NCBI GenBank assembly: GCA_033851845.1
Contig: JAWWOH010000106.1
Span: 17,331 to 81,330, forward strand
Length of the DNA: 64,000 nt
Origin: RYN-124 sp033851845
Lineage (GTDB): Bacteria > Actinomycetota > Actinomycetes > Mycobacteriales > SCTD01
Reading direction: 5' to 3'
Position numbers and translations under genes: made by a program. The notes beneath the pieces are model-generated. The model saw only the letters and a list, made by a program, of their open reading frames with translations, was not told where the DNA came from and searched no databases. This document shows positions 34,346 through 43,332 of the stretch, piece after piece; position 1 is the stretch's first letter; each line of letters starts with the position of its first letter.

Positions 34346-35308
34346 TCAGAACGCCCGGAAGTGAGCCGTGCTGACGACGAAGCCGTGCCGACTGCGCAGG
34401 TCGGTGCACTTCAGGTCGCGCTGTCGTGACAGGCACTCGATCGACCCGATCCGGATCCCGCGGCCGGCAGCCAGTGGCGGGCCGCCGCTGTTGCTGTCGA
34501 ACCGGCAGGTCTGGACCGCGCGACCGACGCCGTGATCGAGGTGGACCTCCGTGGAGGTGTCTCCTTGCTGGTCGGTGCACGGGTGGGCGCGCGGCGGCGG
34601 CTTCCACCCGGTCGGGCCGTTGACGATGCAGCCGACTCCGTCCTGGGACATGTCACACGCCATGCCGTCGTAGCTGAAGCCGCCGGCGAAACCGACCGGT
34701 AGGACCGTGACGGGAGCTGCGGAGCCCGGCGGCGCCGGGGCGACCGCCAGCGGCGAAGTCGCGGCCGTCAGGTGGTAGCTGCTGCGGTTGACGGTGAAGC
34801 CACGGTGGGTGTCGACGACGAGGCACTCGAGCTCGGTCTGGAGCGAAGCGCATCGGATCCGGCCGAGCTGGAAGGCGTGCCCGTAGGCGAGCGGCGGCGC
34901 GGCGACATCGGCGATCTCGTAGCAGTCGCCGCGAAGCGCAGCCTCACCGCTCGCGTGCAGGTCGATCGTCGTATGCCACGTCTGGTTGCAGGTCTCGGTC
35001 TTCGGTGCGGGCCTCCACGGCTCGTGCTTGGCCCGGCAGTTGACCCAGCCGTCGGTCAGGTGGCACGCGATGTTGCCGCTCGGCGTGCTGAAGTCGCCCG
35101 AGAAGGCGGTCGGGATGACGGTGATGACCGGACCTGCCGGTGAGGCCGACGGCGACGGCACGACCGGGCTCGACGACGCCGGCACCGGCGTACCAGACGC
35201 CACGACAGCGGGCGACGGCGAGGCGAGCCCGCCGGCGTGCGATCCCGACGACGACGTGCATGCCGTCAGCGCAACGAGCAGCCCTGCTGCCACGACCCCC
35301 CGCCTCAC
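34346..35308 (-). CDS. Lipoprotein with two DUF6636-like domains
   Basis: About 320 residues. A hydrophobic start (GVVAAGLLVALTAC) ends in a lipobox-like LTAC, followed by a Ser/Pro/Ala linker and two related Cys-rich domains. The first has FSTPSGNIACHLTDGWVNC and LAYGHAFQLGRIRC; the second FSYDGMACDMSQDGVGC and LAAGRGIRIGSIEC. Each ends in a GF-V-(S/N) motif (RHGFVVS, RGFTVN). The fold is DUF6636-like. The GTG at 35308 is the best start, but no strong Shine-Dalgarno is seen. Function unknown. Confidence 0.7.
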   Translation of the reverse strand: MRRGVVAAGLLVALTACTSSSGSHAGGLASPSPAVVASGTPVPASSSPVVPSPSASPAGPVITVIPTAFSGDFSTPSGNIACHLTDGWVNCRAKHEPWRPAPKTETCNQTWHTTIDLHASGEAALRGDCYEIADVAAPPLAYGHAFQLGRIRCASLQTELECLVVDTHRGFTVNRSSYHLTAATSPLAVAPAPPGSAAPVTVLPVGFAGGFSYDGMACDMSQDGVGCIVNGPTGWKPPPRAHPCTDQQGDTSTEVHLDHGVGRAVQTCRFDSNSGGPPLAAGRGIRIGSIECLSRQRDLKCTDLRSRHGFVVSTAHFRAF

Positions 35309-35394
35309 AGCGCGCAGTGGATCACACTGCGGGCCCGTTGCGCAGGCCGGACAATTCGAGATGACGGGTGCCCCGGCGTACGCCACCATGCGGC

Positions 35395-36054
35395 ATGTCC
35401 AAGCAGACCAGCGCGGCGAGGCACTGGCCGCTGTTCGAACTCGAGCTCCGGACGCCCCGCCTCGTCCTGCGCTACCTGGACGACGACCGTGCAGCCGCAC
35501 TCATGGACCTTGCCGCGGCCGGCATCCACGACCCGGCCGCGATGCCGTTCTCCATCCCGTGGACGCGGCACGAGCCGCCCTACCTCCAGCAGCAGGGGAT
35601 GCAGCACTTCTGGGGCATGCGAGCGGCGTTGACGCCGGCCGAGTGGACGATCCAGCTCGCGGTCTACGAAGGCGGTCGCCTGGTCGGGATGCAAGGCGTC
35701 GGTGGCACGTCCTTCCTCGTGACCCGGACGGTCGAGACGGGCTCGTGGCTCGGCCGGCCCGAGCAGGGCAGGGGCATCGGCAAGGAGATGCGCGCCGCGG
35801 TGCTGCACCTCGCGTTCGCCGGCCTCGGGGCAGAGCGCGCGGTCACCTCCGCGTTCGCAGACAACCCCCACTCGCTCGGTGTCACCCGCGCCCTCGGCTA
35901 CCAGGAGAACGGCTGGTCTGTCGACGACCGCGAGGGGAAACCGACCAAGCACCTGCGCTTCATCATGGAGCGGGCGGACTGGGAGCAGCGCCGCCGCGAC
36001 GACATCGAGATCCTCAACCTGGAGCCGTGCCTGCGCCTGCTGGGCCTCGACTGA
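35395..36054 (+). CDS. RimJ/RimL-type GNAT N-acetyltransferase
   Basis: A 219-residue GNAT protein of the RimJ/RimL branch: LRTPRLVLRYLDDDRAAALM at the N-terminus, RPEQGRGIGKEMRAAVLHLA as the acetyl-CoA site, and AFADNPHSLGVTRALGYQ as the C-terminal motif. Likely acetylates a protein N-terminus, amino acid or drug. The ATG at 35395 is preferred over the frame start at 35368. Converges on the nuclease gene with one base between stops. Confidence 0.9.
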   Translation: MSKQTSAARHWPLFELELRTPRLVLRYLDDDRAAALMDLAAAGIHDPAAMPFSIPWTRHEPPYLQQQGMQHFWGMRAALTPAEWTIQLAVYEGGRLVGMQGVGGTSFLVTRTVETGSWLGRPEQGRGIGKEMRAAVLHLAFAGLGAERAVTSAFADNPHSLGVTRALGYQENGWSVDDREGKPTKHLRFIMERADWEQRRRDDIEILNLEPCLRLLGLD

Positions 36055-36055
36055 C

Positions 36056-36835
36056 TCAGCCGGTCTCGCAGCCGATGCCGTCGCCGTCGGCGTCGAACCG
36101 GTGCGGGTCCGGTGCGAGCACCCGGAACCGGCGGTAGGAGATGTCGGGGCAGTCGAGGTCTGGTGGTGCCGGCGGGATGCAGACATCCGGGTAGCTCGGC
36201 TCGCAGCTGCCGCGTGCCGCCGGCGCGAGGGCTGCCGGCGACGCGGCCTGCGCCGAGAACGCCTGCGGCGCGGTCGCCCCGCAGGCACCCCAGAGCCCGA
36301 GCTTCTCGCGCTTCGCCGCTGCGAACGCCGGGTCGAGCTGTGCGGCGAGCGACCGGTTCTCGTGCCGGAACTCGTCGAGGTAGCGGTCGTTGGCGTAGCC
36401 GTTGCGGGCCAGCCAGACGTTGAGGTTGCGGCCGTCGGCCAGGTAGACGACGGCGACGTGCCGGTGGTGCGTGTCGACGGTGTATGACATCGCCCGGAAG
36501 CCTGCGGCGGTCAGCTGCTTGCGCTTGCGGCTTGCTGCGCTTCCGTAGCACTCGGACAGCTCCGGCGTGTTCACCAGTCCGAGCCGGTACTCGACACCGC
36601 TGGTGTCCTTCCACGAGTCACCGTCGCCGCCGGGAGCCGCCCGCAGCAGGGCGGCGACGTTCGCCGCCTGGTCCGGCGGTCGGGGGACGGGCTTCGGCGC
36701 CGCCGTGCGTGAGTCGACCTCCGGTCGCACGGACTGCGCGGTGGTCGCGCCGGTCGGGGCACCCGACGTACCGTCTTCCTGGCAGGCGGCCAGCGCGAGG
36801 CACGCCACCAGACCGATGAGAAACCGCGCCCGCAC
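36056..36835 (-). CDS. Lipoprotein with nuclease (SNase-like) and excalibur domains
   Basis: About 259 residues. Starting with GTG at 36835, the lipobox is LALAAC (about residues 13-18). The SNase-like part includes VEYRLGLVNTPELSECYG, ADGRNLNVWLARNGYA and AAKREKLGLWGAC. The C-terminus DADGDGIGCE is the calcium-binding excalibur motif. In SNase the catalytic Arg, Glu and Arg are expected; R55-like and E60-like positions appear (RLGLVNTPE). An exported nuclease is likely but the activity is inferred. Start uncertain: the codon before FVRARFL is the only GTG. Confidence 0.82.
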   Translation of the reverse strand: MRARFLIGLVACLALAACQEDGTSGAPTGATTAQSVRPEVDSRTAAPKPVPRPPDQAANVAALLRAAPGGDGDSWKDTSGVEYRLGLVNTPELSECYGSAASRKRKQLTAAGFRAMSYTVDTHHRHVAVVYLADGRNLNVWLARNGYANDRYLDEFRHENRSLAAQLDPAFAAAKREKLGLWGACGATAPQAFSAQAASPAALAPAARGSCEPSYPDVCIPPAPPDLDCPDISYRRFRVLAPDPHRFDADGDGIGCETG

Positions 36836-36864
36836 GAAGCGAACGTACCGACGGAACAGCCGTG

Positions 36865-39237
36865 TTACCGGCGAATCGGACGACTCGCCCGCCGGTGGGC
36901 GACGAGCCCGAGCAGGACGACGCCGGCGAGGACGGCGACCGGCGCGGCGGGCAGCTCGGGCACGTCCGCAGGCGGTGCAGCCGGCTCGCCGCAGCCGAAC
37001 GGCGCGAGACCGGCGCTCGACAGCGACGGCGGGTGTGCTGCCGCAGCAGAGCCCCACGTCCCGGCCGTCGAGCTCATCGTGAGCTGCAGGCGGCCACCGG
37101 CAACGAGCGCGGCCCCCGGAAGCCACGTCGTCGTCAGGGGCTGGCCGTTGGCGGTCGCTGCGGTGATGTACGGCGACTGCGCCGACGCGCCAGGCGCGTC
37201 GATGACGAACGGCGTCGCGCCCCCGAGGTCGATCTCGGCCCGCGGGAACAGCGGCGACCCGACGACGAGCATGGGGGCACCGGTAGCCGGCGGATAGATG
37301 CCGAGGGCGGTCCAGACGTACCAACCGGCCATCGAGCCGAGGTCGTCGTTGCCCGGCAGCCCGTACGGCGTGTCGTTGAACAGCGACCGCTCGCTCGAGA
37401 TCACGGCTTGGCCGGTCGAGGGCCGGTCGGTCCAGTCGTAGGCGTACGGCGCCTGCAGGTCGTGCTCGTTGCCTGGGACGTACTGGTCGCCGTAGTAGTT
37501 GGTGCCGAACGCGGTCTCGCCGGACTGGACCTGCGGTACGACGGGGTTCCCCGGTACGGCGGTCGTCGCGGGCACGGAGAAGAAGTGGTCGAGTCGGCTG
37601 GCGTAGCCGAAGCCGTCCTTGTCGTACTGCGTCTGCAGCCCGCCCATGTCATGCGGCGCCAGCCACAGGTACTGCCAGCCGGTGCCCTCGCGGTAGCCGG
37701 TCTCCATCGTCGGGTCGTAGTTGGCCGGGAAGCTGCCATCGGCGGCCCGCGGCTTGAGGAAGCCCTTGTCGTAGAGCTTCTGCCAGGCGAGCGACCGCTG
37801 TGTCAGCTCCGCGGCATCGGCGGTGTGGCCGAGCCGCCGGGCCATCAGCGCCAGTGCGAAGTCGGCGTCGGCGTACTCCAGTGTCGTGGCCGCATCGGTG
37901 GGGCTGTAGCCGAGCCGCAGGTTGTCAGCCGGTCGCAGGTCGTAGGCGAGGTGTCGGGCTTGCTGGTAGAGCGTCTCGGGATCGTCGGCGATGCCGCGGC
38001 AGACGGCCTCGGCGATCGTGGGAATCGCCGGGTCGCCGTTCATGTAGTTCGGATGCGTGTTGTGCAGCGCCCACCGCGGCAACGTCCCGCTGTCCTGCGC
38101 CGCGAACTCCGACAGCGACGCCACCATGTCGCGGTAGCGATCGGGGACGAGGGTGGCCAGCAGCGCGTTCTCGCCGCGGATCGTGTCCCAGAGCGAGTAG
38201 TTCTCGTAGTGCGGGCGATTGCTGTGGTGCGGCTGACCGTCCGCGCCGAGGTACTGACCGTCCACGTCGCTGTCGACGTCGGGGTTGAGGAACGCCCGGT
38301 AGAGCGACGTGTAGAAGGTGCGCAGGTCCGAGGCCGAGCCGCCGCCGATCCGGATCCGCGACAGCTCGCGCTTCCATGCGTTTCGCGCGGCGGTCTGCGC
38401 GGTGACGAGGTCGAACGCCGGGATCTCGGCAGCCAGGTTGGCGCGGGCTCCTGCGGTGCTGACGAGCGAGACGCCGACCGACACCGTCACGGCCTGGCCG
38501 GGCGCGAAGGTCAGCAGCGCACCGGCGCCGTGCCCAGCTGCGGTGGTCGCGCTCGAGGTCGCAGATCCGACGAAGGTGCTCGTCGTCGCGACCGGCGAGG
38601 AGAACCGCGCCGAGAAGTGGGCGGTGTAGCCGGAGCCGCCCCACGGCACGACCGTCGAGCCCTCGAGCCGGTCCGGCGCGACGAGACTCACCCGGGAGTC
38701 GTGCACGGCGGCGGCACTGCGCCCGACGTCGGCCAGCACGGTGACCGCGACACCCGGCGGCGGCGTATAGGTCTGCAGCCCGCCGTGCGGCGTCGCGGCG
38801 AGAGCCACCGAGACGCCGTTGCCGAGCACGATGTCGTAGCTGCCGGCGGCTGCGTGTTCGGTCGCGTGCGTGAACGGCACCGCGAACCGGGTGGGATCCG
38901 ACGGGTCGGTGACCGGGGCGGTGACCGGCAGGAACGGCAGCTCCCCACCGATGGGGACGCCGGCCGCGTTGATGTGCAAGAAGGAGAACCCGCGGATGGC
39001 GGCGTCCTCGTACTTGTAGCCCGTGTAGGCCAGCGGGTTGATCGTGTCGGGCGACACCTGGGTCAGCCCGAACGGCGTCGCCGCGCCCGGCACGGTGAAG
39101 CCGTCACCGCCGGTGCCGATCATCGGGTCGACGTACGCCGTCGGGTCGTCGACCAGCGGCACATCAGCCGCGGTAGCAGGCCCGGCACCGGTCAGCAGCA
39201 GGCCGGCGACGAGAAGCGGAGGCAGCAGAAGGCGCAC
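36865..39237 (-). CDS. Exported GH92-family glycosidase (alpha-mannosidase-like) with C-terminal anchor
   Basis: A 790-residue protein: signal peptide (VRLLLPPLLVAGLLLTGAGP), N-terminal beta-domain with VDPMIGTGGDG and VPGAATPFG typical of GH92, then the helical barrel (YENYSLWDTIRGENALLATL, TGWQYLWLAPHDMGG, PGNDDLGSMAGWYVWTALG). GH92 enzymes are exo-alpha-mannosidases using calcium. A final hydrophobic helix plus RRASRPIRR forms a membrane anchor, without a clear LPXTG. The GTG start at 39237 is next to the divergent oxidase start; a longer frame overlaps it. Confidence 0.9.
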   Translation of the reverse strand: MRLLLPPLLVAGLLLTGAGPATAADVPLVDDPTAYVDPMIGTGGDGFTVPGAATPFGLTQVSPDTINPLAYTGYKYEDAAIRGFSFLHINAAGVPIGGELPFLPVTAPVTDPSDPTRFAVPFTHATEHAAAGSYDIVLGNGVSVALAATPHGGLQTYTPPPGVAVTVLADVGRSAAAVHDSRVSLVAPDRLEGSTVVPWGGSGYTAHFSARFSSPVATTSTFVGSATSSATTAAGHGAGALLTFAPGQAVTVSVGVSLVSTAGARANLAAEIPAFDLVTAQTAARNAWKRELSRIRIGGGSASDLRTFYTSLYRAFLNPDVDSDVDGQYLGADGQPHHSNRPHYENYSLWDTIRGENALLATLVPDRYRDMVASLSEFAAQDSGTLPRWALHNTHPNYMNGDPAIPTIAEAVCRGIADDPETLYQQARHLAYDLRPADNLRLGYSPTDAATTLEYADADFALALMARRLGHTADAAELTQRSLAWQKLYDKGFLKPRAADGSFPANYDPTMETGYREGTGWQYLWLAPHDMGGLQTQYDKDGFGYASRLDHFFSVPATTAVPGNPVVPQVQSGETAFGTNYYGDQYVPGNEHDLQAPYAYDWTDRPSTGQAVISSERSLFNDTPYGLPGNDDLGSMAGWYVWTALGIYPPATGAPMLVVGSPLFPRAEIDLGGATPFVIDAPGASAQSPYITAATANGQPLTTTWLPGAALVAGGRLQLTMSSTAGTWGSAAAAHPPSLSSAGLAPFGCGEPAAPPADVPELPAAPVAVLAGVVLLGLVAHRRASRPIRR

Positions 39238-39279
39238 GCGGCTAGGAGTTCGCTCTCGAGCCGCCCTCCCCTGCCTGGC

Positions 39280-39285
39280 TAGCGT
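39280..39285 (+). promoter_or_regulatory. -10-like box of a probable leaderless promoter
   Basis: TAGCGT ends 6 bases before the ATG of the DAO-type oxidase at 39292, the spacing expected for a leaderless actinobacterial transcript. No Shine-Dalgarno is present. Confidence 0.45.
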
Positions 39286-39291
39286 GGTGAC

Positions 39292-40422
39292 ATGCGCGTC
39301 GTCGTCGTCGGAGCCGGCGCCTGGGGGCTCCCGGCGGCCGCCGAGCTCGCCGCCCGGGGCCACGACGTGGTGCTCCTGGACCGGCACGGCATCGCGAACC
39401 CACTGTCCTCCTCGCCGGGGCCGACCCGGCTGTGGCGGCTCACCCACCCCGATGCGGTCCGGGTCCGGCTGGCCCGGCGCAGCGTCGAGGCGATGGAGCG
39501 CCTCGCGTCACGTGCCGGTCGGCCGGTCTTCCTGCGGCGGGGTCTGCTGTGGCGGGACGGCTCCCATCTCGACGACGTCCGCCGTGCGCTCTCCTCGGAG
39601 GACGTCGCGCACGAGCAGGTCGACGCGGCTGAGGTCGGTGCGCACTTCCCCGGTCTTCGGCCGGACGGTCGCGACGCGATCTGGCAGCCCGACGCGGGGC
39701 CGATCCTCGCGGCGTCGTCGATGGCTGCGCAAGCTGCGCTGTTCACGGCTGCAGGCGGTACGACGGTGATCGGCGCCGAGGTGCTCGAGGTCGATGCGCG
39801 AGGGACCGGTGTGCGACTCACCTGCCGGGACGGCAGCACGCTGGACACCGATTCCGTCGTACTCGCCCCTGGTCCTGGCGCCGGCAAGCTGCTCGCCGGC
39901 CTGGGCGTCGACGTGCCGCTGAGGCCGGTGCTGGAGCAGGTCGTGCATGTGGGCGGGCCGAGCGACACCGACCTGCCCTGCCTGTACGACGGACCGACCG
40001 ACGACGACCCCGCCATGTATGCGATGCCTACCCCGGGCATCGGCTACAAGGTCGGGCTGGACCGGCAGCTGCGCGACCTCGAGGACGGCGACACTGATCG
40101 CACGCCGGACGCCGGCTTGACCGCGATGGCAGCCAGGCGGGTCCGACGCGATCTCACGTCGATCCGGCCGGAGGTCGTCGATGCGCAGGTCTGCTCGTGG
40201 ACGGAGTCACCCGATCACCGCTTCGTCATCGACACCCTCCCCGGCGGCATCACGGTGGCTTGCGGCGACTCCGGTGAGGGCTTCAAGTTCTCCGCACTGA
40301 TGGGAATCGTGCTGGCCGATCTGGCCACCGGTGGAACAGCCGACCCGGACGTCGCGTCGTTCGGGCTGCACCGCTTCGCCGGGCCGGTGGAGTCTGCTTC
40401 GTCACATGCGCTCGGGCGCTGA
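39292..40422 (+). CDS. FAD-dependent DAO-type oxidoreductase (sarcosine oxidase-like)
   Basis: A 376-residue flavoenzyme: MRVVVVGAGAWGLPAAAELA carries the GxGxxG dinucleotide site (residues 7-12). SSSPGPTRLWRLTHPD resembles the monomeric sarcosine oxidase / N-methyltryptophan oxidase group, and the C-terminal GITVACGDSGEGFKF is the second FAD segment. The exact amine is unknown; a covalent-flavin Cys is not obvious. It starts 54 bases from the divergent GH92 gene. Confidence 0.88.
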   Translation: MRVVVVGAGAWGLPAAAELAARGHDVVLLDRHGIANPLSSSPGPTRLWRLTHPDAVRVRLARRSVEAMERLASRAGRPVFLRRGLLWRDGSHLDDVRRALSSEDVAHEQVDAAEVGAHFPGLRPDGRDAIWQPDAGPILAASSMAAQAALFTAAGGTTVIGAEVLEVDARGTGVRLTCRDGSTLDTDSVVLAPGPGAGKLLAGLGVDVPLRPVLEQVVHVGGPSDTDLPCLYDGPTDDDPAMYAMPTPGIGYKVGLDRQLRDLEDGDTDRTPDAGLTAMAARRVRRDLTSIRPEVVDAQVCSWTESPDHRFVIDTLPGGITVACGDSGEGFKFSALMGIVLADLATGGTADPDVASFGLHRFAGPVESASSHALGR

Positions 40423-40459
40423 CGGGAGGGATCTGCGGCCGGCCGTCGAAGCAGCGGAT

Positions 40460-41779
40460 ATGAGGCGCTCCTGGTTCCTGACCGCGGCCGCCGCCGTACT
40501 CGGCGTCGCGGCCCTCACCCCTGCGGCAACCGCCGGCAGCAGCGCCCGGGCGCAGCTGGTCCGGACCGGCTTCTCCGGCGCAGGTGAGCCCAACGTGGGG
40601 ATCGCCAAGGACGGCACCATCTACAGCACCGTGATGGGTGGCGTCGTCCGGTCGACGGACAACGGCAGGACGTGGAAGGACGTGACGCCGCCCGGCCACG
40701 TCGAGACCCTCGACCCGTTCCTGTACGTCGACAAGGCCACCAGCCGGGTCTACAAGTCGGACCTCGCCGGGACCTGCCAGCTGATGTCGTACAGCGACAA
40801 CCGCGGAGACGACTGGACCACGCTGCCGGCCGCGTGCAACCTGTCGGACCACCAGAGCATCAGTGCGGGTCCGCCGGTGACGAGCCCGACCGTCGGCTAC
40901 CCCAACGTCGTCTACAACTGCTCGCAGACGGTCGGCTACAACGGCTACAGCTTCGCCTCCGGCTGCGACCGGTCCCTCGACGGTGGGCAGACCTTCGTGC
41001 CCACCGGGACTTTCGCGTTCGCCGACCCGGCGCCCAACACCCCGGCGGCCGACAGCGGCGACAGCGGGATCCCCGGCCACTGCCTCGGCGACGTCGGAGC
41101 GATCTTCGCCGGGCCGGACGGGGCGCTCTACGTCCCGCGCGGCTGGTGCAGCCAGCCCTGGCTGGCCGTCAGCCACGACGAGGGCGTCACCTGGACGCGG
41201 ACCCAGGTCGCGAAGAACGGCATGAACACCACCCTGTCCGGCGGCTTCGGCTTCGTCGCGCCGGGCAGCGGCCAGAGCGACTACCAGGCAACGGTGATGG
41301 CCGACAAGGCCGGGCACGTCTTCTTCTTCTGGATCGCCCTCGATCGACAGCCGTACCTCGCGGTGTCCAACGACGGCGGCAAGTCCTTCGGCAAGCCGTT
41401 GCGCGTCTCCCCGCGCGGGATCAAGGAGGCGTGGGGGCCGGCGATCGACATCGACGCGCAGGGCCGGCTCGCGCTGGCGTACATGGCGAGCACGAACTCA
41501 CACGGCGCGCCGTGGAAGGCCAGCTACCGCGACGTCACCTTCACCGGCTACCTGGCTCGGGTCGACAACCCGACGGCTGCCCGGCCGAAGATCGTGACCG
41601 CGGCGGTGACGCCCCCGGACGCGCCACTCGCCTTCGGTGCGTGCGGGCCCGGTCGGTGCAACAACGGAATTCTCGACTTCATCGACGTCGCGCTGGCGCC
41701 GGACGGCAGCGTCTGGGGTGCCTTCGTGGACACGTCCAACAGCCGGCACGAGCTCGTCATGGGGCACCTCAAGCCCTGA
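40460..41779 (+). CDS. Secreted BNR/Asp-box repeat protein (sialidase-like propeller)
   Basis: A 439-residue protein with a signal peptide (MRRSWFLTAAAAVLGVAALT, then PAATAG). Asp-box motifs recur: STDNGRTW, SLDGGQTF, SHDEGVTW and SNDGGKSF, as in sialidase-fold propellers. The full sialidase catalytic set cannot be confirmed, so it may be a non-catalytic propeller or other glycosidase. The ATG at 40460 is chosen for the signal peptide. It follows the DAO gene (37-base gap). Confidence 0.8.
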   Translation: MRRSWFLTAAAAVLGVAALTPAATAGSSARAQLVRTGFSGAGEPNVGIAKDGTIYSTVMGGVVRSTDNGRTWKDVTPPGHVETLDPFLYVDKATSRVYKSDLAGTCQLMSYSDNRGDDWTTLPAACNLSDHQSISAGPPVTSPTVGYPNVVYNCSQTVGYNGYSFASGCDRSLDGGQTFVPTGTFAFADPAPNTPAADSGDSGIPGHCLGDVGAIFAGPDGALYVPRGWCSQPWLAVSHDEGVTWTRTQVAKNGMNTTLSGGFGFVAPGSGQSDYQATVMADKAGHVFFFWIALDRQPYLAVSNDGGKSFGKPLRVSPRGIKEAWGPAIDIDAQGRLALAYMASTNSHGAPWKASYRDVTFTGYLARVDNPTAARPKIVTAAVTPPDAPLAFGACGPGRCNNGILDFIDVALAPDGSVWGAFVDTSNSRHELVMGHLKP

Positions 41780-41847
41780 CGCTGGATCGTGTCGGTGCCC
41801 GGCTCTAGCGTGGCCATGCTGCCTATCCCGCGCTGAGGAGATTCCGC

Positions 41848-42435
41848 ATGACCACGCTGTCCGAGCGCCCCGACACCGCGCTGCTCGTCATCGACGTGCA
41901 GAACGATGTCGTGACGGGAGCCCACGACCGCGAGCAGGTGATCGCCAACATCAACACGCTCGTCGACAAGGCGCGTGGCGAGGGAGTCCCCGTTGTCTGG
42001 GTGCAGCACAACGACCCGCGCAACATGCCGCGCGACAGCGAGGGCTGGCAGTACGTTCCCGAGCTCAAGCGCGACGAGTCCGAGCCGCTTGTGCACAAGC
42101 AGTACGGCGACTCGTTCGAGGACACCGACCTCGAGGACGTGCTCGCCCAGCACGGCGTCGGGCGGCTGGTGGTGACGGGTGCGCAGACCGACATGTGCAT
42201 CCGGTCGACCCTGCACGGCGCGTTGGTGCGCGGCTACGACGCCACGCTGGTCGGTGACGCGCACACGACCGAAGACCTCTCGGAGTACGGCGCTCCCACC
42301 CCCGACAAGGTGATCGCGCACACCAACCTCTACTGGGACGACCAGCGCGCGCCGGGCCGACAGGGCGGCGTCGTACCGACTGCGTCTGTCGACTTCGGTA
42401 CGACGTCTGTCGACTTCGGTACGACGCCTGCGTGA
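41848..42435 (+). CDS. Isochorismatase-family cysteine hydrolase
   Basis: A 195-residue hydrolase with the catalytic triad of the family: Asp in LLVIDVQNDVV, Lys in LVHKQYGDSFEDTDL, and Cys in TGAQTDMCIRSTLHGA. The reaction is unknown; nicotinamidase/isochorismatase-like. GAGGAG lies 8-13 bases before the ATG, and TAGCGT at 41806-41811 may be its -10. The C-terminus carries a perfectly duplicated heptapeptide SVDFGTT from a 21-bp tandem repeat. Its TGA overlaps the next GTG (GTGA). Confidence 0.9.
   Translation: MTTLSERPDTALLVIDVQNDVVTGAHDREQVIANINTLVDKARGEGVPVVWVQHNDPRNMPRDSEGWQYVPELKRDESEPLVHKQYGDSFEDTDLEDVLAQHGVGRLVVTGAQTDMCIRSTLHGALVRGYDATLVGDAHTTEDLSEYGAPTPDKVIAHTNLYWDDQRAPGRQGGVVPTASVDFGTTSVDFGTTPA
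42385..42426 (+). repeat. 21-bp tandem duplication with hairpin potential
   Basis: Two perfect in-frame copies (42385-42405 and 42406-42426). Each contains TCGGTACGAC (42395-42404 and 42416-42425), the reverse complement of GTCGTACCGA at 42370-42379. Two alternative hairpins with the same left arm are therefore possible just before the next start codon. Confidence 0.75.
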
Positions 42436-43142
42436 GTCGCGTCCGGTCCGACGGGACGACTGACGGCCGCGAGTCCCTGACTGTCCTCGAGCGACTTGCG
42501 GCTGCCGTCGAGCAGCTGAGCCCCGACCGCCGCGTCATCGTGGCCATCGACGGCCCCGACGCCGCCGGCAAGACGACCCTCGCCGAAACCCTGGCCGGCC
42601 GGCTCAATCGCCCTGCACTTCGGGTGTCCGTCGACGACTGGCACAACCCGCGCGCGGTCCGCCATCGTCGTGGCGACGAGTCACCGCACGGCTACTACCT
42701 GGACTCCTTCGACTACGAGTCCTTGACCGAGCACCTTCTGCTGCCGTATCGCGCAGGGGCCGATCAGGTGCAGACGGGTTCGTTCGACTTCCGAGCAGAC
42801 GCGGCGTCAATCGCCCACACGCAGATGGAGTCGCCGTACGCGGCCCTTCTCCTCGACGGAGTGTTCCTCCTCCGTCCCGAGCTTCGGCAGCACTGGGATC
42901 TCAGCATCTACCTGCACGTGCCGGAATCGGTGACTGTTGCGCGCGCATTGGTGCGCGATTCAGAGCTCCTCGGCGGGCCCGGCGAGGTGCAGCGCCGCTA
43001 CGAGCAGCGATACCTGCCTGCTCACGCTCTCTACCGAGAGGCTGCATCGCCGTTCGACCACGCGGACATCGTCCTCGACAACAGCGACCCGCTGAATCCG
43101 GAGGTCGTTCGCTGGCCGAACCACATCGTGGAGACACGTTGA
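42432..43142 (+). CDS. Uridine kinase-like P-loop NTPase
   Basis: A 236-residue kinase: Walker A GPDAAGKTT (about 41-49), RVSVDDWHNPRAVR for substrate binding, and the lid region RYEQRYLPAHALY. It resembles uridine kinase/phosphoribulokinase-type enzymes of actinobacteria. The start is GTG at 42432, coupled to the hydrolase by a GTGA overlap. Its own stop overlaps the TTG of the truncated peptidase E gene (TTGA). Confidence 0.85.
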   Translation: MSRVRSDGTTDGRESLTVLERLAAAVEQLSPDRRVIVAIDGPDAAGKTTLAETLAGRLNRPALRVSVDDWHNPRAVRHRRGDESPHGYYLDSFDYESLTEHLLLPYRAGADQVQTGSFDFRADAASIAHTQMESPYAALLLDGVFLLRPELRQHWDLSIYLHVPESVTVARALVRDSELLGGPGEVQRRYEQRYLPAHALYREAASPFDHADIVLDNSDPLNPEVVRWPNHIVETR

Positions 43143-43285
43143 AGCTCCTGCTCACCTCAGCGGGCGTCAGGAATGCCAGCATCCGCGACGCGCTGGTGGA
43201 GCTGCTCGGCAAACCCATCTCCGAGTCGACGGCCTTGTGCATCCCGACCGCTACCTGCCCGGGTAGCTCACGGCTGGGCAGGTGA
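43139..43285 (+). pseudogene. Truncated peptidase E (S51, class I glutamine amidotransferase-like) gene
   Basis: Starts with TTG at 43139, overlapping the uridine-kinase stop (TTGA). The first 40 residues are a clear S51 N-terminus: KLLLTSAGVRNASIRDALVE, then LLGKPISESTALCIPTA. The match ends abruptly, giving CPGSSRLGR and a stop. The catalytic Ser, in the middle of the family protein, is missing. A 13E12-type HNH gene follows on the opposite strand. No remainder was found after that gene. Confidence 0.75.
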
Positions 43286-43332
43286 CTCCGGCTGGAGATT
43301 CCGACCAGGTAGCGAGGGCGGGCGAGCCCGCG

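Noticed and set aside
36862..39282. 806-codon open frame on the plus strand
   Set aside because: Antisense to GH92, which carries clear family motifs. The product is Arg/Val/Gly-rich without protein character.
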